A stretch of DNA of 64,000 nt from Bacteroidales bacterium (GCA_017617125.1 JAFZWY010000008.1:184043-248042); one strand, 5' to 3'; counted from the first letter of the stretch, positions 44,631-53,709 are shown. Notes: a model not told the origin generated them from the letters alone. Program-made: numbers and translations.

Positions 44631-45560
44631 TCAATAATCTTCTCTTCTATGTTTTTCGTCTTCGTCGAAGAAAATGTTTGTGTACGAGTGATATCTGCTC
44701 CATGCTATTTCTCCGTTTTCGACGGCTTCCTTCACTGCACAGCCCGGTTCGTTGGTATGGGTGCAGTTGTAGAAACGGCACTTTTCGGCAGTCTTGAAGA
44801 TTTCGGGGAAATAATGCGAGATGCAGTTGCGTTCAAGTTCTACAAGACCGAATGCACGGACGCCAGGAGTATCAATGATGTAGCCACCAAAGTCGAGCGG
44901 TAGCATCTGAGCAAACGAGGTTGTGTGTTTGCCCGATTCGTGCGATTCCGAAATGCTGGCAGTTTTAAGGTTCAGTCCTGACACGGCATTTACAATCGAA
45001 GTCTTTCCTACGCCGCTTTGTCCCGAAATAAGGCTTACCTTGTCCTTCAGGATTTCGCGCACGGCATCGAGGTTGTGGTTTTTCGTTACCGAAACGTCAA
45101 TCACCTTGTAGCCGATTTCGGCGTAGGTAGCCATAAGTTCGGCAACTTGGTCGAATTCTTCCGGTTTGTATATGTCTATCTTGTTGAAGATTATTATTGT
45201 GGGGATACTGTACGATTCTGCCGAAACGAGAAAGCGGTCGAGGAAAACTGTTGTGGTTTCGGGCTGGCGCATTGTGAACACAAAGACCGCCTGGTCGATG
45301 TTTGCTGCGATGATGTGCGACTGCTTCGAGAGGTTTGTCGATTTGCGGATTATGCAGTTGCGTCGCTCGAAAATCTGTGTTATTGTTGCAGGGTCCTTAG
45401 AAATGTCAAACTCGACAAAATCACCGACTGCTACGGGATTTGTCGAGTTGTAACCTTTTTGTCTTAGCTTGCCCTTTATTACGCAGTCGTAGTGCTGGTT
45501 GTCGCAACTTACTATGTAGTTGCTGCCGTTCGACTGTATAACAGTGCCTTTTTTCAGCAT
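44631..45560 (-). CDS. rsgA: Ribosome biogenesis GTPase RsgA
   Basis: Small-subunit maturation GTPase, 309 residues. Domain order is the family's circular permutation: OB fold (1-~70), G4 NKID (126-129), G1 GQSGVGKTS (180-188), G3 DTPGV (~229), then a C-terminal zinc knuckle CRFYNCTHTNEPGC (~256-269). Six bp downstream of kamE on the same strand. Confidence 0.96.
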   Translation of the reverse strand: MLKKGTVIQSNGSNYIVSCDNQHYDCVIKGKLRQKGYNSTNPVAVGDFVEFDISKDPATITQIFERRNCIIRKSTNLSKQSHIIAANIDQAVFVFTMRQPETTTVFLDRFLVSAESYSIPTIIIFNKIDIYKPEEFDQVAELMATYAEIGYKVIDVSVTKNHNLDAVREILKDKVSLISGQSGVGKTSIVNAVSGLNLKTASISESHESGKHTTSFAQMLPLDFGGYIIDTPGVRAFGLVELERNCISHYFPEIFKTAEKCRFYNCTHTNEPGCAVKEAVENGEIAWSRYHSYTNIFFDEDEKHRREDY

Positions 45561-45565
45561 CAGGA

Positions 45566-46357
45566 CTATTTGTTGTTCAAGCGTTTAGCGAGTTCCTGTG
45601 CGACGTACGAAGCAACATCGTCGGCGTAGGAGTTTGCTCCGAAACCTGCATCGTAACCGAGTTCCTGTGCAAGTTCGTGGCTGATACGCGGACCGCCGCA
45701 AACGAGGATAACCTTGTCGCGAAGACCTTCGGCTTCAAGCATTTCGACAAGTTCGGTCATATTCTTGATGTGTACGTCCTTCTGTGTTACGGTCTGCGAA
45801 ACGAGCAGTGCGTCGGCATGCATCTCGATGGCCTTTGCGATGAATTCTTCGTTTGGCACTTGGCTTCCCATGTTAAGGGTTTCGAACATGTCGTAACGCT
45901 CAATACCATAGTGACCAGCATAGCCTTTCATGTTCATTATGGCATCGATACCAACGGTGTGAGCATCGGTTCCAGTGCTTGCTCCAACAACGACAATCTT
46001 GCGGCCAATGTGTTCGCGGATGAAGTCGTCTGTTTCCTTCATGCTCATAACGGTCGATTCTACCTTCGGAACATGGATGTTGGTATAGTCAACGGTGTGG
46101 GTGCTGCTGCCGTAGCAGTTGAAGAATGTGAAGCCTTCGGTAAGTTCCTTTGAATAAACGACTAGTGGATTCTCGAATCCCATTTTCTTGAGGAGCTGTT
46201 TTGCTGCTTCTTCGGCTTCGGCGCCTGCTGGTACCGGCAAGGTAAAACTTAGCTGGGTCTTACCATCGTTCATCGTATCGCCGTACGGCTTTATTTTCGT
46301 TAAGTCCAAGGTTTTGTCGTAATCCTTGGCTTCCATTGAGTATAGTCCTTCGCTCAT
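45566..46357 (-). CDS. kamE: Lysine 5,6-aminomutase beta subunit (KamE)
   Basis: Adenosylcobalamin- and PLP-dependent aminomutase subunit of lysine fermentation, 263 residues. Cobalamin-binding GTDAHTVG contains D131, H133 and G136 (H133 the lower cobalt ligand), and K144 in MNMKGYAG is the PLP lysine; both positions equal the numbering known for the enzyme's beta subunit. GSSTHTVDYTNIHVP (~83-97) fits the dimerisation part. The partner kamD (alpha subunit) is not adjacent: upstream lies a 237-bp spacer and ybjQ, downstream rsgA. D-ornithine aminomutase OraE is a less likely alternative. Confidence 0.9.
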   Translation of the reverse strand: MSEGLYSMEAKDYDKTLDLTKIKPYGDTMNDGKTQLSFTLPVPAGAEAEEAAKQLLKKMGFENPLVVYSKELTEGFTFFNCYGSSTHTVDYTNIHVPKVESTVMSMKETDDFIREHIGRKIVVVGASTGTDAHTVGIDAIMNMKGYAGHYGIERYDMFETLNMGSQVPNEEFIAKAIEMHADALLVSQTVTQKDVHIKNMTELVEMLEAEGLRDKVILVCGGPRISHELAQELGYDAGFGANSYADDVASYVAQELAKRLNNK

Positions 46358-46379
46358 TGCAAATCAAAATTTTGAGGTG

Positions 46380-46387
46380 CAAAGATA
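46380..46387 (-). promoter_or_regulatory. -7 box of kamE-rsgA
   Basis: TATCTTTG on the minus strand, 23 nt before the kamE ATG. Confidence 0.65.
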
Positions 46388-46440
46388 CAATTTATTTACG
46401 ATTTACGAAATACGATTTACGATTTTATTTTGGGACATAA

Positions 46441-46590
46441 GGGCTTGAAGGCTAACAGTCCAATAGGCTAACAGCCTAGCAGGATGTTGTTGCCCCCCAC
46501 ATGCATTAAGGTCTTTAAATGCCTTAATGGCCTTAAAGATGGGGGAAAAAAGACTTCAAGCCTGTTAGACTTTGAGCCCGCAAGCCCCAA
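46441..46590. repeat. Nested inverted repeats between ybjQ and kamE
   Basis: Outer arms GGCTTGAAG (46442-46450)/CTTCAAGCC (46554-46562); inner arms CATTAAGG (46504-46511)/CCTTAATG (46522-46529); CTAACAG occurs twice (46452, 46468) against CTGTTAG (46563). Could fold into a long branched stem; it may terminate ybjQ. Confidence 0.65.
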
Positions 46591-46594
46591 ACGC

Positions 46595-46906
46595 CTAAAC
46601 GAATTTCACAGCTGTGCCGTAGGCAACTATTTCGGCTGCGCCTTCCATAACTGCCGAGGTGCAATAACGCATACCGATAACTGCATCAGCACCAAGAGAT
46701 TCTGCTTCTCTTATCATACGTTCGGTTGCAATGTTGCGAGCTTCGATGAGCATATCGGTGTATCCCTGTATTTCACCACCTACTATTGTTTTCAATCCAG
46801 CTAGAATGTCGCGTCCGATGTGCTTCGACTGTACTACTGTTCCCTTTACTATTCCCAAAACTTCAAAGTTTTTTCCCGGAATTGTGTCAATGCTTGCTAA
46901 AATCAT
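46595..46906 (-). CDS. YbjQ-family (DUF74) protein
   Basis: 103 residues, matching the whole family: FEVLGIVKGTVVQSKHIGRDILAGLKTIVGGEI (~15-47), Y-T-DML-EAR-IA-ERM (49-65) and GADAVIGMRYCTSAVM. Forms a pentameric jelly-roll-like shell in solved members; described as heavy-metal-binding-like, true function unresolved. Cytoplasmic. Confidence 0.95.
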   Translation of the reverse strand: MILASIDTIPGKNFEVLGIVKGTVVQSKHIGRDILAGLKTIVGGEIQGYTDMLIEARNIATERMIREAESLGADAVIGMRYCTSAVMEGAAEIVAYGTAVKFV

Positions 46907-46928
46907 ATTATTAAATTTTATTTGGTTA

Positions 46929-47510
46929 TTATTTTACTGTTCTGTTTACGTAGCCTTCGCTTCCTGCGTACGAGATTATTTTGGCTGGAATCCCAGCAAC
47001 GCAAGCGTTGTCGGGGACATCAGCCGTAACAACGGCATTTGCTCCGATTGTGATGTTGTTGCCGATATTTATCTTGCCGATGATCTTGGCTCCAGGGCCA
47101 ATGTAAACTTCATCGCCGATAGTCGGGACACCTTGCTTTTCACCGCGGTTTGTCCGTCCTATGGTTATGCCCTGCGAAATGTTTACGTTGTTGCCTATGA
47201 CGGCCTGGTCGCTTACCACTATGCAACCGAAATGCCCGATGTAGAAACCTTTGCCAATCTGTGTGGTTTCGGAAATCTGTATGCCCGACTTGTAAGACAA
47301 CCTGTTAAGCTTTAGCCTGTATATCAGGTATATAGGCAACAACCACTTGCGTGAACGCAGATAGCAGCATATGCGCATTACACGTGTATAACGGAATCCG
47401 ATGACTTTCAGACGAAGCTTAAATGCTGCAAATTTGCTGAAAGTTCCAATGTATCTGTATGCATCGGCTGATATATATTGTTTGCATTGTGCTAACGAGT
47501 CGAATTTCAT
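46929..47510 (-). CDS. Left-handed beta-helix acyltransferase (serine acetyltransferase-like)
   Basis: 193 residues. N-terminal helical region (~1-75), then hexapeptide repeats (IGKGFYIGHFGCIVVSDQAVIGNNVNISQGITIGR, ~85-118; IGDEVYIGPGAKIIGKINIGNNITIGANAVV, ~131-160) and the PDNACVAGIPAKII end typical of CysE/polysaccharide acetyltransferases. The short N-terminus argues for a sugar O-acetyltransferase rather than true CysE. It follows an esterase gene by 4 bp. Confidence 0.88.
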   Translation of the reverse strand: MKFDSLAQCKQYISADAYRYIGTFSKFAAFKLRLKVIGFRYTRVMRICCYLRSRKWLLPIYLIYRLKLNRLSYKSGIQISETTQIGKGFYIGHFGCIVVSDQAVIGNNVNISQGITIGRTNRGEKQGVPTIGDEVYIGPGAKIIGKINIGNNITIGANAVVTADVPDNACVAGIPAKIISYAGSEGYVNRTVK

Positions 47511-47514
47511 AATC

Positions 47515-48273
47515 TTATTTTTTATTGTTGAACACCCAGTCTAAATTGTTGTCGCTGAACGCAACGGGGCATACAGAAATGTGGTCGCAGTCCTTTTCGA
47601 CAATGAAATTTATTGTTCCGCCATATTTCTGAGTTTCCTTGATTGTAGGTTTTACCAACGAAACTTTTGCCTTGTCGTCTTTTCCTGCCATAACGCAGCA
47701 CAGTGCAGTCTGTGCAATGTTTTTCGGATACGCGTTGCGTGGATACGAGGCTACCGACATCGCTGCGGCAAAAGTGTCGGGATAGTCGGAAATCATACGC
47801 CACACGCCAGCGCCACCGCTCGAATAACCGAATATGTAAACGCATTTGCTGTCGATGTCGCTGTTGTCGGCTATTAGCTTGTCGATAAGTTGCTTGAGTG
47901 CGGTGCTGACCTTTCCGTCGTAGTCGTGCCAGAAGTGGTCTTTGTCGCATTGCGGAGCAACGACAATGGATTTTATGTTGCTTTTTTCCAAATAGCTGAC
48001 AATGGCGCGTATTGCAGCGCCTCGAATCTGCGACTTGTTGTCGTCACCACGATGTGATCCGCCGTGCAGGAAAATCACAAGTGCCGACTTCCCGCTTCCG
48101 TTTTGGCATAGAGCTGCTTCACGATATGGAAGTGTTATGCTTTCATTTGAAAACGTACGGAATGCAAATTTGCGGTAGTATTCGGCATTGCCAGTAGTGT
48201 CGGTCTTCTGTTGCGAATAAAGCGACAGAAGAGTTGCAAAAATTATGACAATAGTGGTTAAAATTTTTCTCAT
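47515..48273 (-). CDS. Secreted alpha/beta-hydrolase (esterase)
   Basis: 252 residues with a signal peptide (MRKILTTIVIIFATLLSLYS). FLHGGSHRGDDNKS (~68-81) forms the oxyanion hole, GYSSGGAGVWRM (~149-160) holds the nucleophile serine, and KDCDHISVC near the end supplies the histidine. PHB-depolymerase/ferulic-esterase-like branch; natural substrate unknown. Start overlaps the ispE stop by ATGA, so it is read in the same operon; the next gene is an acyltransferase. Confidence 0.85.
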   Translation of the reverse strand: MRKILTTIVIIFATLLSLYSQQKTDTTGNAEYYRKFAFRTFSNESITLPYREAALCQNGSGKSALVIFLHGGSHRGDDNKSQIRGAAIRAIVSYLEKSNIKSIVVAPQCDKDHFWHDYDGKVSTALKQLIDKLIADNSDIDSKCVYIFGYSSGGAGVWRMISDYPDTFAAAMSVASYPRNAYPKNIAQTALCCVMAGKDDKAKVSLVKPTIKETQKYGGTINFIVEKDCDHISVCPVAFSDNNLDWVFNNKK

Positions 48274-49085
48274 TTCAATTCAATAAATTCTGTTTTACAA
48301 CCAGCGAAATCCAGTTGCGGTTTAGTGTCGAAAATGCCGTACATCGTAGAGCCTGAACCCGACATCTGGGCAAAGATTGCACCGTTTTCGTAAAGTTTCT
48401 GCTTTATTTCGGCAAGAAGTGGATTTTCGGCAAAAACTGTCGGCTCGAAGTCGTTCTTTATGCAGTCTTTCCATTGTTCGATAGGTAACTTTATCGAATC
48501 TTCGAGCCTATATAGGGGTTCTTCGGGTTTGCATTGAGAGTAAGCCTTTGCTGTATTTACCGAAATTGGCGGAAGTACAAGAACAAGAGTTTTTCCCGAC
48601 AAGTTAAGTTCTGTTTCGTGAAGTATGTTTCCTGTTCCTTCGGCAAGCATAGGTCGGTTGTGGATGAAAAATGCACAGTCGGCGCCAAGTCGCGATGCGT
48701 ATGTAACCATTTGCTCTGTGGTGAGTTTCAATGAGAACATATCGTTGAGCATCTTTATAGTAAATGCGGCATCCGACGATCCTGCACCAAGTCCGCTTCC
48801 GAAAGGTATGTGCTTGTACAGCACGAACTTGACAGGAGGCAGATCGAAGTCGTCCTTTAGCATCTTGTATGCCTTGAAGCAAAGGTTTTTCTCGATTTCG
48901 CAGTCGATTTTTATGCCTCGATTGTCGAAGATGAAATTGTCGGACGGCATAATTTCCATCGCATCGGTGATGTTGATGGGGTAGAACAAGGTGCTGATGT
49001 CGTGGTATCCGTCGGCGCGTCGGCGTACAATGTCAAGTCCGATGTTTATCTTGGCGTTTGGGAAACATATTGTTTTGTCAATCAT
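48270..49085 (-). CDS. ispE: 4-diphosphocytidyl-2-C-methyl-D-erythritol kinase
   Basis: MEP-pathway GHMP kinase, 271 residues. CFPNAKINIGLDIVRRRADGYHDI at 6-29; ATP-binding PFGSGLGAGSSDAA (~91-104); C-terminal MSGSGSTMYGIF. A long in-frame extension to 49187 lacks support and overlaps the end of dnaG; I start at MIDKTICF. Overlaps the esterase gene by 4 bp. ispH, a later step of the pathway, is 5 kb away. Confidence 0.95.
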   Translation of the reverse strand: MIDKTICFPNAKINIGLDIVRRRADGYHDISTLFYPINITDAMEIMPSDNFIFDNRGIKIDCEIEKNLCFKAYKMLKDDFDLPPVKFVLYKHIPFGSGLGAGSSDAAFTIKMLNDMFSLKLTTEQMVTYASRLGADCAFFIHNRPMLAEGTGNILHETELNLSGKTLVLVLPPISVNTAKAYSQCKPEEPLYRLEDSIKLPIEQWKDCIKNDFEPTVFAENPLLAEIKQKLYENGAIFAQMSGSGSTMYGIFDTKPQLDFAGCKTEFIELK

Positions 49086-49096
49086 ATCGTTGCTTG

Positions 49097-51160
49097 CTAT
49101 TGTTTGAGCGAAAGTTCTGTAATTTCGTCGGTTATCTCCTTTATGCTTTTCATGGTGTCCATTGTCTGCGCCTTTGTTGCTTCGCAATTTGCCTTTAGCG
49201 CAGCAATTTCTTCGGCAAGCTGTTCGTTTGTCGTGTCGTTGGCGTACTCCTGTTCGAGCATGGCAAGTTGCGACTGTTGCTTTGTGCTTGTTTCGATTTG
49301 TCGTTTCAGTTCTGCCGAAAGTTTACGTTTCTTATCTTTTTTTACCTCGATGAGGTATTTGTTGCACACATCGATTATGATTTCGGAAAGCCTTGATTCT
49401 TCGCCGTAGTATACACTGCCGTTTTTTGTCCAGATGGAACTTAGCTCGTATGATGATGAGCAAACGTCGGCGGCAACGCTGCTAATAGCTGGATCGGGGC
49501 TATTGATGAATTTTTTATCGGAAATATCGTTGCCGTTACATACGTCATCAAAGATTTCTGAAAATATCTGCTGGTTGATTTTGTTGCGTAGTTCGGTGAT
49601 GTTGTATTTTACCATCAGTCCTATCATCAGTTCGGCAACTTTCACCATCTGCGGGTTTTCTTTGTTGGCGTCGAGCGGATTGGCTATTGTTTTGTTTCCG
49701 TGCAGAAGCAAAAGCCTCATGATTTCGTGTTCTTTCGACAGGAATCCTAGTTCTTTGTTGCCCGATACCTTCGGCGTTTGCTGTCTTGGCGTTGGGTTTG
49801 GTTCTGGACGTTGCTGCTGCGTGTATCCGGTCGGTGACTTCCCTTCGGTGATTTTTTTTCTGCGGAACTTCATCAGTTCCGAGTATAGCGTATTCTCGTC
49901 AATCTCAAGGATTTTGCTGCATTCCTGCAGGTAAACAGTCTGCTTTATCTGGTCTTCGATAACTGATATTGTCTTGACGATATCGGTTATCATGGCAGCA
50001 CGTTTCAGCGGGTCCTTGTCGGCTTCCTGCTTCGACAGTCGTGTCTTGAACCTTATGAAATCCTCTTCGTGGGTGTTGAGGTATTCTATTGTTTTTTCGC
50101 TTCCGTTTTTCTTGGCGAACGAGTCTGGGTCTTCGCCGTCGGGCAGAAGCAGAACGCGTACGTTAAGCCCTTGGGCAAGAAGCATGTCGATACCACGTAT
50201 CGAAGCGTGGATTCCTGCGCTGTCGCCATCGTAAAGCACTGTTATGTCGTCGGTTAGACGGTGTATTATGCGGATCTGGTCTTCGGTGAGCGATGTGCCC
50301 GACGATGCCACAACGTTGCGAACGCCTGCCATAAAAAGGGAAATCACATCGGCATAACCTTCGACAAGGTAGCATTTCTTTTGCCTTACAATTTCGGTAC
50401 GTGCCTGATACAGACCATATAATGTTTTGCTCTTGTTGTATATTTCCGATTCTGGCGAGTTTACGTACTTGGCTGTCTTTTCGGCGGTCTTTAGTATTCG
50501 CCCTCCAAAGCCGATTACTTGTCCCGAAATGCTGTAGACAGGGAACATTACACGTCCGAAGAAACGGTCGTAGCGGCGCTTGGTTTCTTCGTTTACGATG
50601 GTAAGTCCAGTTTTGGTCATGAAGTCGAGCTTGTAGCCATTTTTCAGTGCAGTTTCGGTAAAGGCGTCGCGCTTTTCGAGGCTATAGCCTAGTCCGAAAG
50701 TCTTTATGGCTTCGTCGGTGAATCCGCGTTCGCGGAAATACGCAAGTCCGATCGCTATGCCTTCGGGGTCGTTGAGCAGGTTGTTCTGGAAATATTTTGC
50801 TGCATATTCGTTGAGAATGCGCATACTTTCGCGGTCGTCGTTCTGCTTTTGTTCTTCGGGCGAAAGTTCCTTTTCGACAATCTCGATACCATATTTTTTC
50901 GCTACGTATTTCAGAGCCTCGGGGTAGGTCATCTGTTCGTGCTCCATTACGAAGCCGATGGCATTTCCCGACTTGCCGCAGCCAAAGCACTTGAAGATGC
51001 CTTTCGACGGACTGACTATGAACGACGGGGTTTTTTCGTTGTGGAACGGACAGCAGCCAATATAGTTTACACCGCGCTTCTTGAGGCTTACAAAGTCTTG
51101 TACAACCTCGACAATGTCGGCGGCGTCCATTATCCGGTCTATGGTAGTGCGGTCTATCAT
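49097..51160 (-). CDS. dnaG: DNA primase DnaG
   Basis: Synthesises RNA primers at the replication fork. 687 residues. CHC2 zinc domain with C37, H40, C58 and C61; RNA-polymerase domain; TOPRIM motifs LVEGYADVISL (~268) and VLYDGDSAGIHA (~311); a long C-terminal DnaB-interacting region with a charged helical end. Start at the ATG MIDRTTI (51160), since the extension to 51172 begins with TTG. Ispe follows 11 bp downstream. Confidence 0.96.
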   Translation of the reverse strand: MIDRTTIDRIMDAADIVEVVQDFVSLKKRGVNYIGCCPFHNEKTPSFIVSPSKGIFKCFGCGKSGNAIGFVMEHEQMTYPEALKYVAKKYGIEIVEKELSPEEQKQNDDRESMRILNEYAAKYFQNNLLNDPEGIAIGLAYFRERGFTDEAIKTFGLGYSLEKRDAFTETALKNGYKLDFMTKTGLTIVNEETKRRYDRFFGRVMFPVYSISGQVIGFGGRILKTAEKTAKYVNSPESEIYNKSKTLYGLYQARTEIVRQKKCYLVEGYADVISLFMAGVRNVVASSGTSLTEDQIRIIHRLTDDITVLYDGDSAGIHASIRGIDMLLAQGLNVRVLLLPDGEDPDSFAKKNGSEKTIEYLNTHEEDFIRFKTRLSKQEADKDPLKRAAMITDIVKTISVIEDQIKQTVYLQECSKILEIDENTLYSELMKFRRKKITEGKSPTGYTQQQRPEPNPTPRQQTPKVSGNKELGFLSKEHEIMRLLLLHGNKTIANPLDANKENPQMVKVAELMIGLMVKYNITELRNKINQQIFSEIFDDVCNGNDISDKKFINSPDPAISSVAADVCSSSYELSSIWTKNGSVYYGEESRLSEIIIDVCNKYLIEVKKDKKRKLSAELKRQIETSTKQQSQLAMLEQEYANDTTNEQLAEEIAALKANCEATKAQTMDTMKSIKEITDEITELSLKQ

Positions 51161-51182
51161 TCCAAAACTCAAATTTCCGATG

Positions 51183-51190
51183 CAAAATTA
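51183..51190 (-). promoter_or_regulatory. -7 box of dnaG
   Basis: TAATTTTG on the minus strand, 23 nt before the dnaG ATG. Confidence 0.6.
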
Positions 51191-51394
51191 AGTTAAAAAA
51201 TCATACGGAAGGAAATTAGTTATTCACAAAAGCACAATTAAAGCCCAGCTTTCAAGGATAAAGTTTTCAATGACAAATCCATATGCATTGCAAAGCAAGA
51301 TGTAAATGCCCGCTCGCACAAAAAAAATCTAAAATCGTAAATCCAAAATCGTAAATAATTATTACCTTTACAACCTGTTTTAAAAATTACGATT

Positions 51395-52780
51395 ATGAGA
51401 ATGTTCAACCAAGAGGTTTATAAGGCTCGCCGTGAGAAACTTAAGTCGGCGATGAAGTCGGGTGTATGTATATTTATGGGTAACAACGAGGCCCCGATGA
51501 ACTATCCGGATAACTGCTACCAGTTCCGTCAGGACAGCAATTTTTTGTATTTCTTCGGAATTGCGCAGGCAGGTTTGAAGGCAATAATTGATGTAGACAA
51601 CAACCGCGATATAATTTTCGGCGACGAACTGACAGTTGATGATATTGTGTGGATGGGTGAGGTGGCTACCATTAAGGAATTGGCTGCCCGTTGTGGTGTC
51701 GTTGACGTTCGCCCGTCTGCCGAATTCGAAAAATATGTGAAGGCAGCAAAGGCTGAGATTCATTTCCTTCCGCCATACCGCCACGACAATATGATTTTCC
51801 TTTCGTCGGTGCTGGGTATTCCGATTCCAGAATTGCAGAAACGCTCGTCACTACCGTTGGTAAAGGCTGTAGTTGCTTTGCGTAATGTAAAGGAGGCCTG
51901 CGAAATAGAGGAACTTAAGGCTGCTGCCGAAATCGGCTACGAAATGCACACTACTGCAATGAAAATGGCCAAGGAAGGTGTTTCGGAACACGAAATCTAT
52001 GGTACAATCGAGGGCATAAGCCTCAAGCATGGTCTTTTGACTTCGTTCCACTCGATAGTTTCGAAGAATGGACAGATCCTTCACAACCATACTCACGAAA
52101 ATATCCTCCATACTGGCGATTTGCTGCTCAATGACTCGGGCGCACAGACCGATATGGGTTACGCTTCGGACAATACACGTACATTCCCCGTTGGTGGAAA
52201 GTTCTCGCAGAGGCAGAAGGATGTTTATCAGATTGTTCTCAATACAATCAATGGCTCAATTCCAATGATGAAGCCAGGTGAGACTTACCAGTCTATTCAT
52301 CTGAAGGCTTGCGAAATTCTTGCCGAAGGACTCAAGGCTCTCGGCCTTATGAAGGGCGACATGAAGGAAGCTGTACAGCTGGGCGCTCACGCAATGTTCA
52401 TGCCTCACGGACTTGGCCACATGATGGGACTCGATGTTCATGATATGGAAGACCTCGGCCAGATAAATGTCGGCTACGACGAGGAAGTACAGCCGATAAA
52501 GATTTTCGGCGTTGCTTCGTTGCGTATGGGCAAGAGGTTGCAGGTCGGTAATGTCTTGACAAACGAGCCTGGTATTTATTTCGTACCACAGCTTATCGAC
52601 ATATGGGAACGCGAACACAAGTTCGAGCAGTTCATCAACTATGTCGAGGTTGACAAGTACCGCGATTTCGGTGGCATACGTCTCGAGGACGACATCCTCA
52701 TAACCCCGACAGGTTCGCGCATTGTCGGTGACAGACGCATACCTATTGAGATAAAAGATGTAGAAGATTTTATGAAATAG
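51395..52780 (+). CDS. Xaa-Pro aminopeptidase (M24B)
   Basis: Releases N-terminal residues before proline; 461 residues, cytoplasmic. AMP_N domain (~1-140) with QDSNFLYFFGI; catalytic pita-bread domain with metal ligands in LNDSGAQTDMGYASDNTRTF (two D), HGLGHMMGLDVHD (H), LTNEPGIYF (E) and GGIRLEDDI (E). An AAATCGTAAAT low-complexity repeat and a weak TTACCTTTA box lie upstream. Confidence 0.94.
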   Translation: MRMFNQEVYKARREKLKSAMKSGVCIFMGNNEAPMNYPDNCYQFRQDSNFLYFFGIAQAGLKAIIDVDNNRDIIFGDELTVDDIVWMGEVATIKELAARCGVVDVRPSAEFEKYVKAAKAEIHFLPPYRHDNMIFLSSVLGIPIPELQKRSSLPLVKAVVALRNVKEACEIEELKAAAEIGYEMHTTAMKMAKEGVSEHEIYGTIEGISLKHGLLTSFHSIVSKNGQILHNHTHENILHTGDLLLNDSGAQTDMGYASDNTRTFPVGGKFSQRQKDVYQIVLNTINGSIPMMKPGETYQSIHLKACEILAEGLKALGLMKGDMKEAVQLGAHAMFMPHGLGHMMGLDVHDMEDLGQINVGYDEEVQPIKIFGVASLRMGKRLQVGNVLTNEPGIYFVPQLIDIWEREHKFEQFINYVEVDKYRDFGGIRLEDDILITPTGSRIVGDRRIPIEIKDVEDFMK

Positions 52781-52838
52781 CATTTATGTAAGGGCAGGGA
52801 TTATACCTGCCCGTGCATAATGCCATAACCATTGAGAT

Positions 52839-53531
52839 ATGTCAGATAAGAAGATAACCATAGCAGTCGATGGCTTTTCCTCGTGTGGAAAAAGCACCCT
52901 TGCAAAGCAGCTTGCTGCAAAGCTGGGGTATGTGTATATCGACAGTGGGGCGATGTACCGCGCTGTGACGCTGTATGCTCTGCGTAACAATATGATTGTT
53001 GACGAGGAACTTGATACCAAGAAGCTTATTTCAAGCCTTGACGATGTCAAGATTCATTTCGAGCTGAACGCAAACGGAGAACCGCAGACTTTCCTCAACG
53101 GAGCAAATGTAGAACGCGAAATCCGCAAGATTTATGTGTCGCAGTGGGTTAGTCCTGTCGCAGCAGTTCCCGAGGTTCGCCATGTGATGGTTGCCCAGCA
53201 GCAGAAGATGGGCGAGGCTAAGGGCGTTGTGATGGACGGTCGCGACATTGGTACGACTGTCTTCCCGAATGCCGAACTGAAGATTTTTGTCACTGCCGAG
53301 GTCGATGTTCGTGCGCAAAGGCGTTACGACGAGATGCTCTCGAAAGGCGAACCGGCAGACATGGCGGAGGTAAAGCAGAACCTTCAGGAACGCGACCGTA
53401 TTGACCAGAGCCGCGCTGAAAGTCCGCTACGCAAGGCCGATGATGCTGTGGTGCTCGACAATTCGCATATAACTAGGGAAGAGCAGTTGCAGATTGCCTA
53501 CGACTGGGCCATGGAGAGGATAAATGGATAA
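52839..53531 (+). CDS. cmk: Cytidylate kinase
   Basis: Phosphorylates CMP/dCMP; 230 residues. P-loop DGFSSCGKST (11-20), YIDSGAMYRA (~34-43), DGRDIGTTVFPNAELKIFVTA (~131-151), RPxxR-type RAESPLRKADDAVVLDNS near the C-terminus. It lies upstream of ispH; in several bacteria cmk, ispH and ribosomal protein S1 genes are linked, a context that partly holds here. Confidence 0.96.
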   Translation: MSDKKITIAVDGFSSCGKSTLAKQLAAKLGYVYIDSGAMYRAVTLYALRNNMIVDEELDTKKLISSLDDVKIHFELNANGEPQTFLNGANVEREIRKIYVSQWVSPVAAVPEVRHVMVAQQQKMGEAKGVVMDGRDIGTTVFPNAELKIFVTAEVDVRAQRRYDEMLSKGEPADMAEVKQNLQERDRIDQSRAESPLRKADDAVVLDNSHITREEQLQIAYDWAMERING

Positions 53532-53709
53532 TTGACAATTAACAATGTACAATCGATAATGACCGTTAATTGTCATGCTGAACTTGTTTCAGCATCTGTT
53601 ATGCATACCCCATCGACCCTTCGACATGCTCAGGGTGCGGAAATAGTAAAATTGTCAACTTTTAGCTCAACGAAGTTAAATCGTCAATTTTTTGAATCGT
53701 AAATAGTTA
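53532..53709. repeat. Spacer of mixed interspersed repeats between cmk and ispH
   Basis: Contains GACAATTAACAATGTACAAT-type text, the TGTCATGCTGAACTTGTTTC core (53567 on), an inverted CCCTTCGACATGCTCAGGG (53617-53635), and reverse-complement AGCTCAACGAAGTTAAATCG shared with spacers at 2300 and 24740. Confidence 0.75.

Noticed and set aside
49086..49187. N-terminal extension of IspE
   Set aside because: Overlaps the 3' end of dnaG and has no family similarity; MIDKTICF is the normal start.
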